Shown: positions 42,546 through 52,845 of the stretch, in pieces | Layout of the letters: each line of letters begins with the position of its first letter | Position numbering within the stretch: position 1 is the first letter of the stretch | From: Lepidostoma basale | Lineage: Eukaryota > Arthropoda > Insecta > Trichoptera > Lepidostomatidae | Reading direction: 5' to 3' | Assembly: GCA_022606425.2 (NCBI GenBank) | Contig: JAHDVF020000673.1 | Location: 620,001-684,000 of the forward strand | Length of the DNA: 64,000 bases | Translations under genes and position numbers: made by a program | Notes under the pieces: model-generated | Told to the model about the DNA's origin: nothing | The model's database searches: none | What the model saw: only the letters and a program-made list of their open reading frames with translations

Positions 42546-42960
42546 ACTAACTAACTAACTAACCATCACGCCGTCTCCCCGAAGGGGTAGGCAGAAAGAA
42601 TGGACTGCCACACTTTTCTTTCCTGACATATTTCTCTCGCTTCCTCAACATTCATACATCGTGTAATGCACGCGCGTCGATTTCTCAGACTCCTCACATG
42701 TAATGATTTTTGAAAAATAAGAAATCTTGACAGTCTGCAATTTTAGCGTGAATGGTGAAATGGAGCAAGTAGTTGAGTTCGTGTATTAAGGAAGTATGTT
42801 TACAAGAGATAGGCGAGTGGAGAGGGATATTGAAAGAAGGATTGGGGCAGGCAACAAAGTGAATGGTGCACTTAAAGTTGTCATCGCAAACAAAAACCTA
42901 TCCAAAAAAGCTAGAATGGCAGTGCACAATGGTGTTCTTCTACCGACCCTTATTATTAAC
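42546..42960. pseudogene. TTAG-LINE fragments inside the DNA element
   Basis: 42546-42700 on the minus strand is a 3' end (aactaactaactaacc...). 42725-42960 on the plus strand reads GAGNKVNGALKVVIANKNLS and KKARMAVHNG. They face each other, so this is an inverted fragment pair. Confidence 0.65.
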
Positions 42961-42979
42961 TCACTGATGCCAAATCACC

Positions 42980-43503
42980 ATGGTAAGTTACACGATTGAG
43001 CAGCACGTCCAAATGATGAAAGTTTATTATCAACGTTGTGCGCGTTGCGCCCATTTTACGGCAAACGCGGTGGCCCTTAAAGTCGACCCTCCGACGTTTG
43101 GTGGCTAAATTCGAGACGACTACTTGGCAAACAATCAGCCAACACCCACACGTAGAAGGAACGCCAGATCGGCCGAGAGCATCGCCGGAGTCCGTGAAAG
43201 TGTGCAGGAGAACCCGAGACAGTCAATTCTTCGCCGTGCACAAAAATTCGGCCTTTCGTGGACTTGATGGATGATAACCAATTTATTTTGGTCCGAATTG
43301 AACGATATGGACGTTTTCTCAAGTCGCAGGTCTATGCCAAAAAGCCTCAATCGACAGTTGCATTCAAAGTCGACGTAGCCCAGGCCATCGCTCAAATTCA
43401 GCCAGATCTATGCAGCAGAGTCATGGAAAATCGGACTTCTCGGATCCGTCCCACCGTGCAAAGCTGCGAGAGATATTTGAACAATGTCATATTTTGTACA
43501 TAA
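42980..43503 (+). pseudogene. Tc1-mariner-like transposase, internally deleted
   Basis: The N-terminal DNA-binding part reads MVSYTIEQHVQMMKVYYQ and, after frame shifts, RNARSAESIAGVRESVQENP and SILRRAQKFGLS (second helix-turn-helix). It jumps to the C-terminus SQVYAKKPQSTVAFKVDVAQ, DLCSRVMENRT and a stop at 43503. The whole DDE catalytic core is missing, as are several frames, so it cannot make transposase. The N- and C-terminal motifs are those of an insect IS630/Tc1-mariner lineage. Confidence 0.8.
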
Positions 43504-44189
43504 TGGCATACATGGGCCTTTCAAACAAACAAAAAAATGTTAATACGTTATATACAGCTAATTTCATAGGTTTTCTTTAATTGACAGTAATCACAAATTA
43601 TTTACCTTTACATTAAAACAAACCAATTAATCGCGTTCAACGAATTCACAAATAAGAAGAGATAATAGGAAATTATTTGTAAAATTCATACATGATAGCT
43701 TTTGACATAAATCTCGAAAAAACAATTGGTTCATGTAGTGCTCCCGTAAATTTGGAGATATTTTGTGTATAAGTGAAATGTTTTGGTCAATTTGATTGTT
43801 GCCGCACATTATAACGTTTGTACTGTTTTGATGTTAAAATTATACAAGTTCATTCGTTTATATAAAGAATTTTGACAGGTGTAAAAATAAATTTTCATTT
43901 GTTCCAATGACAATTTGAATAATTTCTACAATATTATTTTAAAGCTCTTGCTGGTGTTGGTTTGTTAAGTGCTTATTATTGCTAATTTTGAAAAACGGTG
44001 GATACGTGGAACATAAATTAAATAGACAATATGTGCACCATCTAAAAATAACATTTTGTGTTAAATTATTTTTATTTTGTTATTTTATTTTATATCATTG
44101 TATTTTATATTATTTGTTTTAGATTTATTTTGTGAATGTTGGACGATCGAAGTGCGCGCGGGAGATGCCTATTGGTGGCGATGAGGTTC

Positions 44190-44325
44190 GTAACCCATCA
44201 CACCGCGTCTCCCGCGGGGCGAAAAGAAAAGGATGGAATGCCGCATCGGTCAAAGTGTGACAGTCCATTCTTTCTGCCTACCCTTTCGGAGAGACGGCGT
44301 GATGGTTAGTTAGTTAGTTACAGCT
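44190..44325 (+). pseudogene. TTAG-LINE 3' terminus
   Basis: tctttctgcctaccctttcg, gagacggcgtgatgg and (TTAG)n at 44307-44320, preceded by an inverted scrap (catcacaccgcgtctcccgc). It lies just inside the right TIR of the DNA element. Confidence 0.65.
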
Positions 44326-44859
44326 AATTTTATTCCATTTCAACATCGACCCGTCCTTATTGGATGACCCTTTATCATTCAAATATTTAAATCTATAATA
44401 TGTCGATTGTTATGAGCCACACAAATTTATTTATTTTCTATTACTGTATACAAAGTTTTTATTTTATATGTAATTTTTTTTTTCAACTGTATTTTTTAAT
44501 AAAATTACTCATAAGTTAATTACAAGTCGTATTGAAAATTACTGATGAGGGTACTCCGATATTTTATGAAGCTCAAGAAAGGAAATTGAAATTGGACGAA
44601 GCTGTAGAAAAATAAAACTCGAAAACTGAACTAAATCTACATGAAGATTATATAGTCACTTTTTGGGACATGTTTTTTATGTTTCAAGTAGAATACATAG
44701 TTTTCAAAATACATTATTTAAATCTAGCAAACATTTGTTTCATATTAAAACACATATAAAACCAAAAATATTCAAACCATTCGAATTGTTTTTTTCCGAA
44801 AAGTAAGTAATCAAAGCTAAAATTATTTACGATACAATTGAAATAACAAATTTTTATCA

Positions 44860-45110
44860 TTCCTTCGGGGCCGAATGGTAAGTGCTTTGACTGCTACACC
44901 GAAGGTCCCGGGTCCGATTTCCGGCAATGGTATTGGGATTGTCACACTGTCTTTGGTCTGGTGTAGAATTTAAGTGACAGTAAAATGGCGATAGATTAGC
45001 TACCTATTACATGTCACGAGAATCACCATGATAGCTATACCCTTTACATCGATTTGGCTCGTGCTGTAGTGATGTAAAGAGCGATTCAACAAAATAATAA
45101 TAAAAATTAT
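44860..45110 (+). mobile_element. tRNA-derived SINE-1 copy
   Basis: Box A (GGCCGAATGGTAAG), box B (GGTCCGATTTCC, decayed), body tcacactgtctttggtctgg and tagattagctacc, tail gattcaacaaaataataata. About 250 bp, essentially full length. Confidence 0.8.
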
Positions 45111-45185
45111 TTATTTTTACACGCTTAATTTTAATCTAATGTTTTTTGCTGAAATCTTTATTAACGACATTCACTTATTCTCTTT

Positions 45186-45285
45186 ATTTCGACTACGACC
45201 GGTTTTGCCAGGCTAGATAACATCTGTCTGACTAGTCTGTCGATGCCAGCTAGCCTGGCGAAACCGGTTGAAAAACACATGCGTA
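45186..45285. ncRNA. HH3 inverted pair, decayed
   Basis: Minus: cgaccggttttgccaggcta. Plus: CTGTCGATGCCAGC, TAGCCTGGC, GAAACCGGTT, GAAAAAC. The palindrome centre is tctgtctgactagtctgtc. Confidence 0.4.
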
Positions 45286-45534
45286 GACATGTTGATATTA
45301 TAAGTGTACTTACTTAAAAACGTTGTATAGTATGTACTATTGGTTGAAATATAATCCTCAAATCGGCCAAAAATGTAACTCGTACTAACCTGAAAACAAA
45401 ACAAATATTTATTTTAATTAACGAGGAAAAAAATAACAATTATTTATTGGTTTTTGATTTTACTTATTTTATGGAATGAAAACCTACAGGTATATAGAAA
45501 ATTGTATAAAATTGTAAATACAATAAACAAACCA

Positions 45535-45800
45535 AACATACTAAATAACCATCATGCCGTCACGTTGTCAAAAATAATAGACCGCCATACTGCTCATTCC
45601 TGGCATATTTCTCTCGAATTCTCAACATTCATACATTGTGTTAAGCACGCACGTCGATTTCTCCGACTCCTCGTGTGGTCGATATTATTTATTTGATTGA
45701 TTTGATCGTGCCACGTTTTCCTATGTCATCCTCTATTTCTATTTACATTCTTTACCATTATTTCTTCATTCATTCTTTCCATGTGTCCAAACCATCGAAC
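45535..45800 (-). pseudogene. TTAG-LINE 3' end
   Basis: Plus strand: aaccatcatgccgtcacg, then the reverse complement of the 3' coding block to ttctttccatgtgtccaaac (FGHMER). Confidence 0.6.
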
Positions 45801-45894
45801 AAACAATAACTAATCCCTATGATAAAGAATATAATTTAAAAAAACGAGCATATGCTTAAACATCAACGAATGTATTATAGTTTAAACTTTCCTA

Positions 45895-45945
45895 TAAAGC
45901 ACTTAATTTGTGGTGTGGCATGATTCAAAATAATTAAAAAACATT
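45895..45945 (+). repeat. Unclassified repeat R2
   Basis: aaagcacttaatttgtggtg, tggcatgattcaaaataatt. Also at 14912, 30012, 33885(-) and 57695(-). Always 35-50 bp beside A+T-rich runs. No coding capacity. Confidence 0.5.
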
Positions 45946-45956
45946 AATTTGTTTTA

Positions 45957-46200
45957 TCGATCCTTTAGTGTATTCTGATGAATTCACACTGAAGTGGTGA
46001 AAAAACATGTCTAAAAGTGTTTTTAAAATATTTTTATGTTATCACCAATTTAGTGAATTTTGATAAACTCACATTTAAGTGGTGAAAAAACACTTTAATA
46101 GTAAAAAAAAAATAGCAGAAAAGTGTTTATTTTTATTATTATAAATAATTTCTGATGAACTCACACTAAACTTGTGAAAAAACAAGAGGAAAAATGTTTT
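45957..46200 (+). repeat. HH9 hammerhead-like motif, three tandem copies
   Basis: CTGATGAATTCAC..GTGGTGAAAAAACATGTC, TTGATAAACTCAC..GTGGTGAAAAAACAC and CTGATGAACTCAC..TTGTGAAAAAACAAG, about 90 bp apart. Each has a CTGATGA-like box, a CAC/GTG hairpin and an AAAAC box; the first retains ACATGTC-like sequence. G12 is lost, so probably inactive. Confidence 0.4.
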
Positions 46201-46284
46201 TTTTTTAAATTTTTTTGAATGGAATTTACGTCGTTGAACTTAAATATTATAGATGAAATAATTTGTAAATATTTTTATAAAAAT

Positions 46285-46445
46285 AATAATAATACACCGT
46301 CACGCCGTTTTCCCGTAGGGGTAGGCAGAGAGAATGAACCGCCACACTACTCTATCCTAGCACACCTCTCTAGCTTCCTCCACATTCATACAGCGAGTCA
46401 TACACGCACGTTGATACTTCCGACCAACCTTTAAAATTTGATTAT
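46285..46445 (-). pseudogene. TTAG-LINE 3' end, short
   Basis: ccgtcacgccgttttcccgt, aggggtaggcagagagaatg, catacagcgagtcataca. About 150 bp of the 3' end, without a (TTAG)n tail. Confidence 0.55.
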
Positions 46446-46945
46446 AATATTTTTATATGATTGTTAAAAATAACAAAGAATGGGAGAGTAATTTTCTTAA
46501 TTATATATTATGCTTATAAATTGAAGGAGAACAAACAGAATCACGACTTTAGTGTTATATCTGTATCAAAACTAATAAAATACGTAAAATCCCCTCGGGG
46601 GATAGAGAAAACTCTTCCACGTACATTGATACTCGTATACAGTTTCCAGTCATGAATAGCTCGGAATATCGATATGGTCGACAGCCAATGGAACATTAAG
46701 TTGATTTATTTCATTGCAAGTTCACTCGAATGTTTCTTACAAATAACTTTTACAGGCGTAGAGGCGCAAGACAAAAAATCATACGCCACAATTCCACAAA
46801 TGAAAGTGAACATTTTATTACAAATTTGGTATTTGTACTTACTGTCAGTAAGATATGTTTATAACACAAAATCTCTAAATAGAATTAATGTTGTTTTAAA
46901 AAAATCAAATTAAACAAAACATACCTACACTTTACACCTAATCTT

Positions 46946-47162
46946 AATAGATGGAGCTAGTGTAGATTGAACTAAAAAATGTGAAGTGTTCCGCAACATA
47001 ATAGCATATACGAGTATAATATACATCTTTCAAAAAAATTGTCAGACGTGGTGGTCGTAAGAAGGGCGGAGTGGGGAATGTTGTTAACATAAAGCGATCG
47101 CTTACCCAACCAATGGCAGATCATAAGTCCTGTAAGTGCCTCGACCACCATATTCTGTTTCC
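46946..47162 (+). repeat. Unclassified repeat R1
   Basis: Second long R1 copy (see 7954-8150), with a small insertion near 47005-47030. It directly abuts a LINE fragment at 47173. Confidence 0.6.
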
Positions 47163-47172
47163 AGAAAACAAT

Positions 47173-47505
47173 TTATCTCGATCTCAGGCTTTGCCTCTCG
47201 CGGTTCTGAGTATCGCCTTCACTCAAGCCGTTTCTCTGCAAGACGCTATTGCACTGAATCATCCACGTGTTCCTAGTTCTTCCTCTGGATGGCTGATGAG
47301 AAAGATTCAAAGACAAAACTCTATTTACTGTGTGGTCTGGTGGTCTCCATTTTATATGCCCGTACAATTTCATTTGGTTTTCTTCAAACTTATCAGTAAC
47401 TCCCAGACTACCCCGAATGCGTAAACTTTTTATTTTGTCTCTCAGCGATACCCCAGCGGACCACCTCAGCATTCGTATTACAGCTAAGGTGGTCCGTTCT
47501 ATCAA
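47173..47505 (-). pseudogene. LINE C-terminal region
   Basis: Minus-strand frame: RTTLAVIRMLRWSAGVSLRD, KLYGHIKWRPPDHTVNRVL, RGRTRNTWMIQC. The RW..GV..RD and YGH...R...GR...W pattern is the tail of a LINE pol. No tail repeat is visible. Confidence 0.65.
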
Positions 47506-47509
47506 TTAT

Positions 47510-48090
47510 TCATTACGCCTGTACAGAAAAATTATATGTGTATAGATAGAGACCGAATTATAAAATATGAAAATGACGAGTTTTTTTAATCGCAAAGTGA
47601 TTTAAGGCTTAATGCCGACTTCGTCAAAACGCAAAACAGCTAAATTTATATGGAGAATCTCACCCCAGGAATTGAACCAATATTTACAGTAACAAAATAC
47701 TTGATAATCCGCAAGCCCTAACACCAGTATTATTTTCTGGAAAAAAAATCCCTTCTCAGTCTAGACAGGAATGAAATATTATAATAAAAGCGTAATACAT
47801 ATTGTAATACCGTATTAAATATTTTGAACCGAGTCCTGATAAGGGTAACAATGTAATGTTAGGATGAAGTCAAACAATTTGTTAAATTTATGTATGTATT
47901 GTGCACCCAAATTGTTAATATCATGTTAAGTATGTTGTCCTTTTATGTTGTAAATAACGAGTATAGCACACGGTTATAACATATGTTGTGTTTAAAGGGG
48001 ATAAATCGTATAAAATTAATCCGTAAGCGAGCATAGGGACATTGGTATCCCGACGTTTTTTTTTAAACCGAAATGAATTTTAAAAAATTA
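47510..48090. other. No feature seen
   Basis: Unique A+T-rich DNA. Confidence 0.35.
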
Positions 48091-48094
48091 AAAA

Positions 48095-48690
48095 ACTAAC
48101 TAACTAATCATCACGTAGTTTCCCCGGTAGCGGAGGGAAGAAAGGATGGATCGCCACATTGTTCTGTCCTGAGATAACTCTTGCGCCTCTTCTACATTCA
48201 CACATCGTGACTTACACGCTCGTTGATTGTTCCTACTTCGAACAGTAATTAATTCATTTGGTCTTGCCATGCCTTCCTTGGCCTTCGACTCGACTTCTTT
48301 TTCCATTCATACTTGTGTATATATTTTTAACCATTCTTCCCTTATACATTCGTTTCATATGTCCAAACCATCTAAGTGATCCTTTCTTAATTTTATTTAC
48401 ATTCCTTCCTTACTTCATCATTAGATTTTCTATCATACCTAGATTGTTTTTCCGCACATTATTTTAAGTGACCTCATTTCTACGGCATTTATTCTACTTT
48501 CATCCTTCTTTTGCTAACTTCCTAAGTGTTTTGTTCTCCCGGAGCGGTAGGCAGAGGATAGACCGCCACACTGCTCTATCTTCTCGAGATTCCTCTACAT
48601 TCATGCATGGTAACATACACGCTTTTTTCGATTTCAAATATGGCTGTCTTTTAGTAATTTAATAATTCAATCACGACATGCGAAAATTCG
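48095..48690 (-). pseudogene. TTAG-LINE 3' ends, two in series
   Basis: 48095-48520: aactaactaactaatcatca, followed by the reverse complement back to the MRSL region. 48530-48690: a second 3' end (ttctcccggagcggtaggca, gaccgccacactgctct) placed directly behind the first in the same orientation. Confidence 0.65.
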
Positions 48691-48699
48691 CTTGAAAAA

Positions 48700-49160
48700 A
48701 TATTAAAATTGATTAAAAAAGACAATACGAAGTAATTAAGTATTCAGATAGCTAACTCTTAAATTATCGACTAAATCCAAACGCAATTTGCGCAATTAAG
48801 ATATAATTAGCGGATGAAATATCCCGCTGTTTTAAGGGAGGGGGGTTAAAATAAATTCTTTTCATTCGGGAGAGCCCAGGAAAATATGTAATCGCCCGCT
48901 GGTAAAATAGTGTCGACCACAATGGACGGAGGGACCGCAGGCCGCCTAACCAACCCTCTCCACCCTCCACCCCTTCCCACGGTCAGCCCAACACAGAAAG
49001 GGAAGGGAGAGATCCTGGGTGCTGTGGAAGCCTTCTAGAAATTCATAAAATTATGCGTTTTTAATGTTTTTCGTAAAATTATCCCATTTTTGTGGATATA
49101 CAATAAATTTTTTGAATAAATAATTATATTCTTAAAAAAATCTATTCGCAGATTAAAAAT
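48700..49160. other. Unique DNA, C-rich island
   Basis: 48940-48990 is a C-rich run (ccctctccaccctccaccc). No frame with motifs. Confidence 0.35.
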
Positions 49161-49164
49161 GTGC

Positions 49165-49410
49165 ATAATAAACAAACTAAACATCCGAATCATGAAGGCG
49201 ATAAGTCAGATTGAAAATCTCGCCCACCCAAAATTTCAAAAACTAACTAACTGACTAACCATCACGCCGTTTCCCCCAAGGGGTAGGCAGAAAGAATGGA
49301 CTGCCACACTTTTCTTTCATGACATATTTCTCTCGCTTCCTCAACATTCATACATTGGGTCATGCACGCGCGTCGATTTCTCTGACTCCTCACATGGCCG
49401 ACATTATATA
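49165..49410 (-). repeat. TTAG-LINE 3' end with duplicated flank
   Basis: Identical in order to 42468-42700: taaacaaactaaacatccga, atcatgaaggcgataagtca, then the LINE 3' end. The shared sequence beyond the LINE tail (about 75 bp) shows that this piece was copied together with flank from the Tc1-mariner-like element or its relative. Confidence 0.65.
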
Positions 49411-49449
49411 TAAAATTATATTATATTAAAATTTCAAAATATATATAAA

Positions 49450-49560
49450 CATCATCATCATCATCGGCTGTCCCTCGCGTCCGATGCATACTGTCCTTCA
49501 CGATTGTGGGTCCGCATGTGACTGAAGAGCCCAATCCTGGACCCACACATTCTATATAAG
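49450..49560 (-). pseudogene. LINE 3' end with CCHH-like C-terminus
   Basis: Minus strand: MCGSRIGLFSHMRTH, stop after ARDSR, tail (TGA)n. The SRIGLFSHMRTH ending with its lost upstream C..C is the usual C-terminal zinc-finger-like tail of several arthropod LINE pols. About 100 bp. Confidence 0.6.
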
Positions 49561-49569
49561 CATAATACT

Positions 49570-49665
49570 AATAATTAATACAAATGAAAATGTCCGTTTT
49601 CTGGAAGTTTTAATATATTTTATGGGAATGACAAGTTTCGCCTTACTAAAGCATTTTCAAATATT
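49570..49665 (-). repeat. HH1 repeat, minus half
   Basis: aaatgaaaatgtccgttttc, tggaagttttaatata, gggaatgacaagtttcgcc, ttactaaagcattttcaaat. Single half without its partner. Confidence 0.5.
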
Positions 49666-49669
49666 TAAT

Positions 49670-51620
49670 TTAATATTGAGTTTAACCTTGTCGTTCAAAA
49701 AACAAAACTGATAAAGTTGAATATCGGCAATGTTTGAAAATAGAAAGAAAAAAAAGCGGTAAAAGATTACTGTAGCAAATGATTATTTTATAATTATAAA
49801 ATTGAGTTTTTCATGTTATTTTAAATGAACGATATTAACGTTTATATCGTTCCACCGACACAAGACGACATGAAAAACATTGAGAAAATCCATTTTGAGG
49901 AGTGCGTAAGTCTAAATAAGTAGTCTGTTGCTACAATATAAATGCCAAACCACAGACATGAAAAATATGCTGTATGAAGGTGACTTTAGATGTTCCAAAA
50001 TAAAATAATATATCGACATGTGTTTACTTTTTTGGATGATTATTATTGGCTGATTACAGTTTCAATACAAATTTTTGTTAGTATTTGGGTAAGATTGAAT
50101 ATTCCTTGATGATCAATTCTGCTTTATTGAGTTGTCAACTACGCAAATTATAAAATAATCATAGTATAAGAGAGTTAAATATGAACACTTATTAATCAAT
50201 TTACTACAGTTGCATGTATGTGATAGATTATCAGGTGTAATTTATCACATATATGTAATCATACCAATCATAAAAGCATTAATATTCTAGTATAGTAGTA
50301 TAACAGTAAACCAAAAATAACACATCAATAAATATATTTATAATCTAATCACAAATAATGCATTTCACAAGATACAATCAATGAAATCTGATAGGTCAGA
50401 GGTAGATTGCTCACGATTAAGAAGTAACAGAAAGTTGTGAGGAAATGATGCAATTATGTCTTAAAAGGTACGACCTAATCATGCCTAACAATTTTGACCA
50501 CTTAAGGTAACACAAAACACCGCCGAGTTCTTGGACCGAGATGATTGCTCAATATCCCACTAGAGCAACATCATCTTACTGATCGAGGAGAGGTACCGTT
50601 GAATTTCGGATAGCGCGAGAGTCAACTTTTCTTGTTCGCCCTACCGCATCGTCAGGGAGAAAGTTAACCGGGGCCATTTTAACAACAGAGCGGCGTATGC
50701 TAGGGACACTAAAAAGTGCAGTTGGCACTCTAAGCCGACCGCCAGCTTTATCAACTTCGCGAAAGCTCGCAATTTCGTTCCCCTTTACGCTGCACAAGAA
50801 TTGACATCGCCGAACAAGCGGAAAAATAGCGCACGAAATTAAATTTTAGTTAACGGCGGAATTTATAAAACCTTCGAACCCTCGACTCGGCATTGAGCTA
50901 ATTTAAAACGTTAAAATCAACGTTGAAGTATCGTTTAAATTCGTCAACTAAAAGTACTTAACTCACTCATAAAGTTCCGGGGGTACGTAATAAAATGAAA
51001 TTTTGTATTGAAAGAAATTCTATTTAATTAAAATTATTTATTAAGTTTAAAAGGAAACATTATCGTTGGGTTCTAACTCAATAAGAAATTGAGGGGGGAG
51101 CTTAGAAGAATATTAGCACTTAGATTGGATTGGAGAGTTTGCAATATTTATGGTTGGGCGAAGTTACGATACCTCAGCGGCCGTATGGGATGGAAGGTTG
51201 CCTTCCTCTTCGCGAACAGTGGTTTCTATTCTACATTATAAAATGGGACTATTCGAACCTTTTCCCCAGGTTTTTCTCCTCAGGAGCCTCCATTTACCAC
51301 AACCAATTACTTCGGAAGTTCGGAATGGGTATTATTTGTTGAAATAAAATCTCTCCTAAAAGGATAACTTCGGTGAAATGTTCGCAGCTCAATGGACGAT
51401 TTCAAAAGAATCAATCCACCGTATTTCTAGTAATGGAGATTTCGACCCTTATTTATCGTTTATCTGAGTAAACATATCGTTTCGCTGTTTTCTTGTTACG
51501 CTCATAAAAATCAAGTAAACCTTTCTACTACACAAATGAAACAAGGCATTGAAAAAAATAAAACTCACGTCAGTAAATTTATTAACAAGCATATAACAAT
51601 AACACAAACGGAGTCATCTT
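49670..51620. other. Unique DNA, GC-balanced block
   Basis: About 2 kb without repeats. 50520-50830 is GC-balanced (ccgaccgccagctttatc) but both strands give only short frames. 51130-51347 carries two overlapping plus frames without motifs. Confidence 0.35.
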
Positions 51621-51621
51621 A

Positions 51622-51885
51622 CCAACTAACTAACTATCACGCCTTTTCTCTCGAGGGGTAGGCACAGAGGATGGATCGCCACACTGTTCTATCCTGATAT
51701 AACTCTCACACCTATTCTACATTCACATACCGTTTAATAATTGACTGATTTAGTCATGCCATATTTTCATTGATCATACTCAACTTATTTATCCTGTGAC
51801 ACTGCTAATATATAATTCATATATATTTAACCATTCTTACATCATCGATTCGTCCCATGCGACCAAACCATCTTAGTGGTCAGCG
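51622..51885 (-). pseudogene. TTAG-LINE 3' end
   Basis: accaactaactaactatcac, then the reverse complement back to gcgaccaaaccatcttagtg. Internally rearranged near 51750. Confidence 0.6.
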
Positions 51886-51889
51886 TCAA

Positions 51890-52261
51890 ACCATGGTCCG
51901 CGTAGCGAAGAACCTGGCGTTACTCACCTGCCATAAGAGCCTGTCTTACGGACACACTTCCACCCACTGCAGGAGCAAGGAGTCTTGCTGACGCTGCAGG
52001 GACGAACACAAAGCCCAAAAAACCTGCAAAAAGGCAGCTTGTACGACCGATATCTGCGTCTGCTGCGAGTTTTCTAAAAGGGTAAACAGGACTCGCCTCG
52101 CTGTTACTCATCGAGTATTCAGTCAAAATAAACACCCGGTGAACCAACGCATGGCACACGATGGGACCGGCTACACTATACGCTTCGCGACACAGGGCGT
52201 GATCACATGCGAACTGAGTCTTGACCCCTACTCAGGCACTCCAGTGTGGCCATACCCTTAG
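51890..52261 (+). pseudogene. LINE ORF1 (Gag-like) zinc-knuckle fragment
   Basis: A frame of 124 codons with one TGA. It reads CHKSLSYGHTSTHC, then SC-stop-RCRDEHKAQKTC: two CCHC knuckles of a non-LTR ORF1, with the TGA falling right inside the second. The C-terminus ends GTPVWPYP before TAG. No RT nearby, so a fragment of a different LINE from the one at 52.6 kb. Moderately confident because the spacing C-x2-C-x4-H-x4-C is not perfect. Confidence 0.5.
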
Positions 52262-52352
52262 TTGTTAGCTAAATTCGGAATATTATGTAGATAGCTAATG
52301 GAACCACAAGACAGGCACTCTTACGAACACTAAGTTAAAATCGGACACAGAT

Positions 52353-52575
52353 GACGACCTTCGTGGCCGAGTGGTAAGTGCATTGACTGCCACCCCGAAG
52401 GTTCTGGGTTCGATTACCGGCGAGGGCAGTGTGAATGTCACACTGTCTTTGGTCTGGTATAGAATTCACGTGACAATAAAATGGAGATAGATTAGCTATC
52501 TATCACATGTCACGAGAATCACTATGAAAGCTATAATACCCTTTACAAAGATTTGCCTCTTGCTGTCATGATGTG
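52353..52575 (+). mobile_element. tRNA-derived SINE-1, 5' part
   Basis: Box A (GGCCGAGTGGTAAG) and box B (GGTTCGATTACC), body and end at tgctgtcatgatgt. The SINE's last 30 bp (aacgattcaacaaaataata) reappears at 54745, after the LINE poly(A), so the SINE was split by the LINE. Confidence 0.85.
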
Positions 52576-52845
52576 TGTGCGTGTTAGTTTGAGAGTGAAT
52601 ACGGACCCGTGAGTGTTGGTGGAGCTAAGTATCAACAAATTAAATATTTAAACCAATATAAAAATAATCTAAAAATAATCTACCTACACAAACTTTTGTC
52701 TAAGTACATAGATATCACTCATATAAAACGTCAACCAAACCAAAGACAACAAACTGGTGATATAGACTCAAGACGACCACAGACAATATCTGTTTTGAAC
52801 AAAAAATAACAAAAAAAAAAAATTTAATTAAAAAAATTAAAAACA

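Larger units (their letters stand above)
42368..44372 (+). mobile_element. Defective Tc1-mariner-like element, 2005 bp
   Basis: TIRs of about 32 bp at both ends (AAGGGTCATCCAATAAGGAC... at 42368 and its exact inverse ending at 44372), flanked by TA at 42366-42367 and 44373-44374. It carries a broken transposase (42980-43503) and three TTAG-LINE fragments. Nearly identical TIRs with a decayed gene suggest it was mobilised in trans. Confidence 0.85.

Noticed and set aside
49440..49470. CRISPR-like or simple-repeat array from the atcatcatcatc run
   Set aside because: It is the (TGA)n tail of a minus-strand LINE; eukaryotic context excludes CRISPR.
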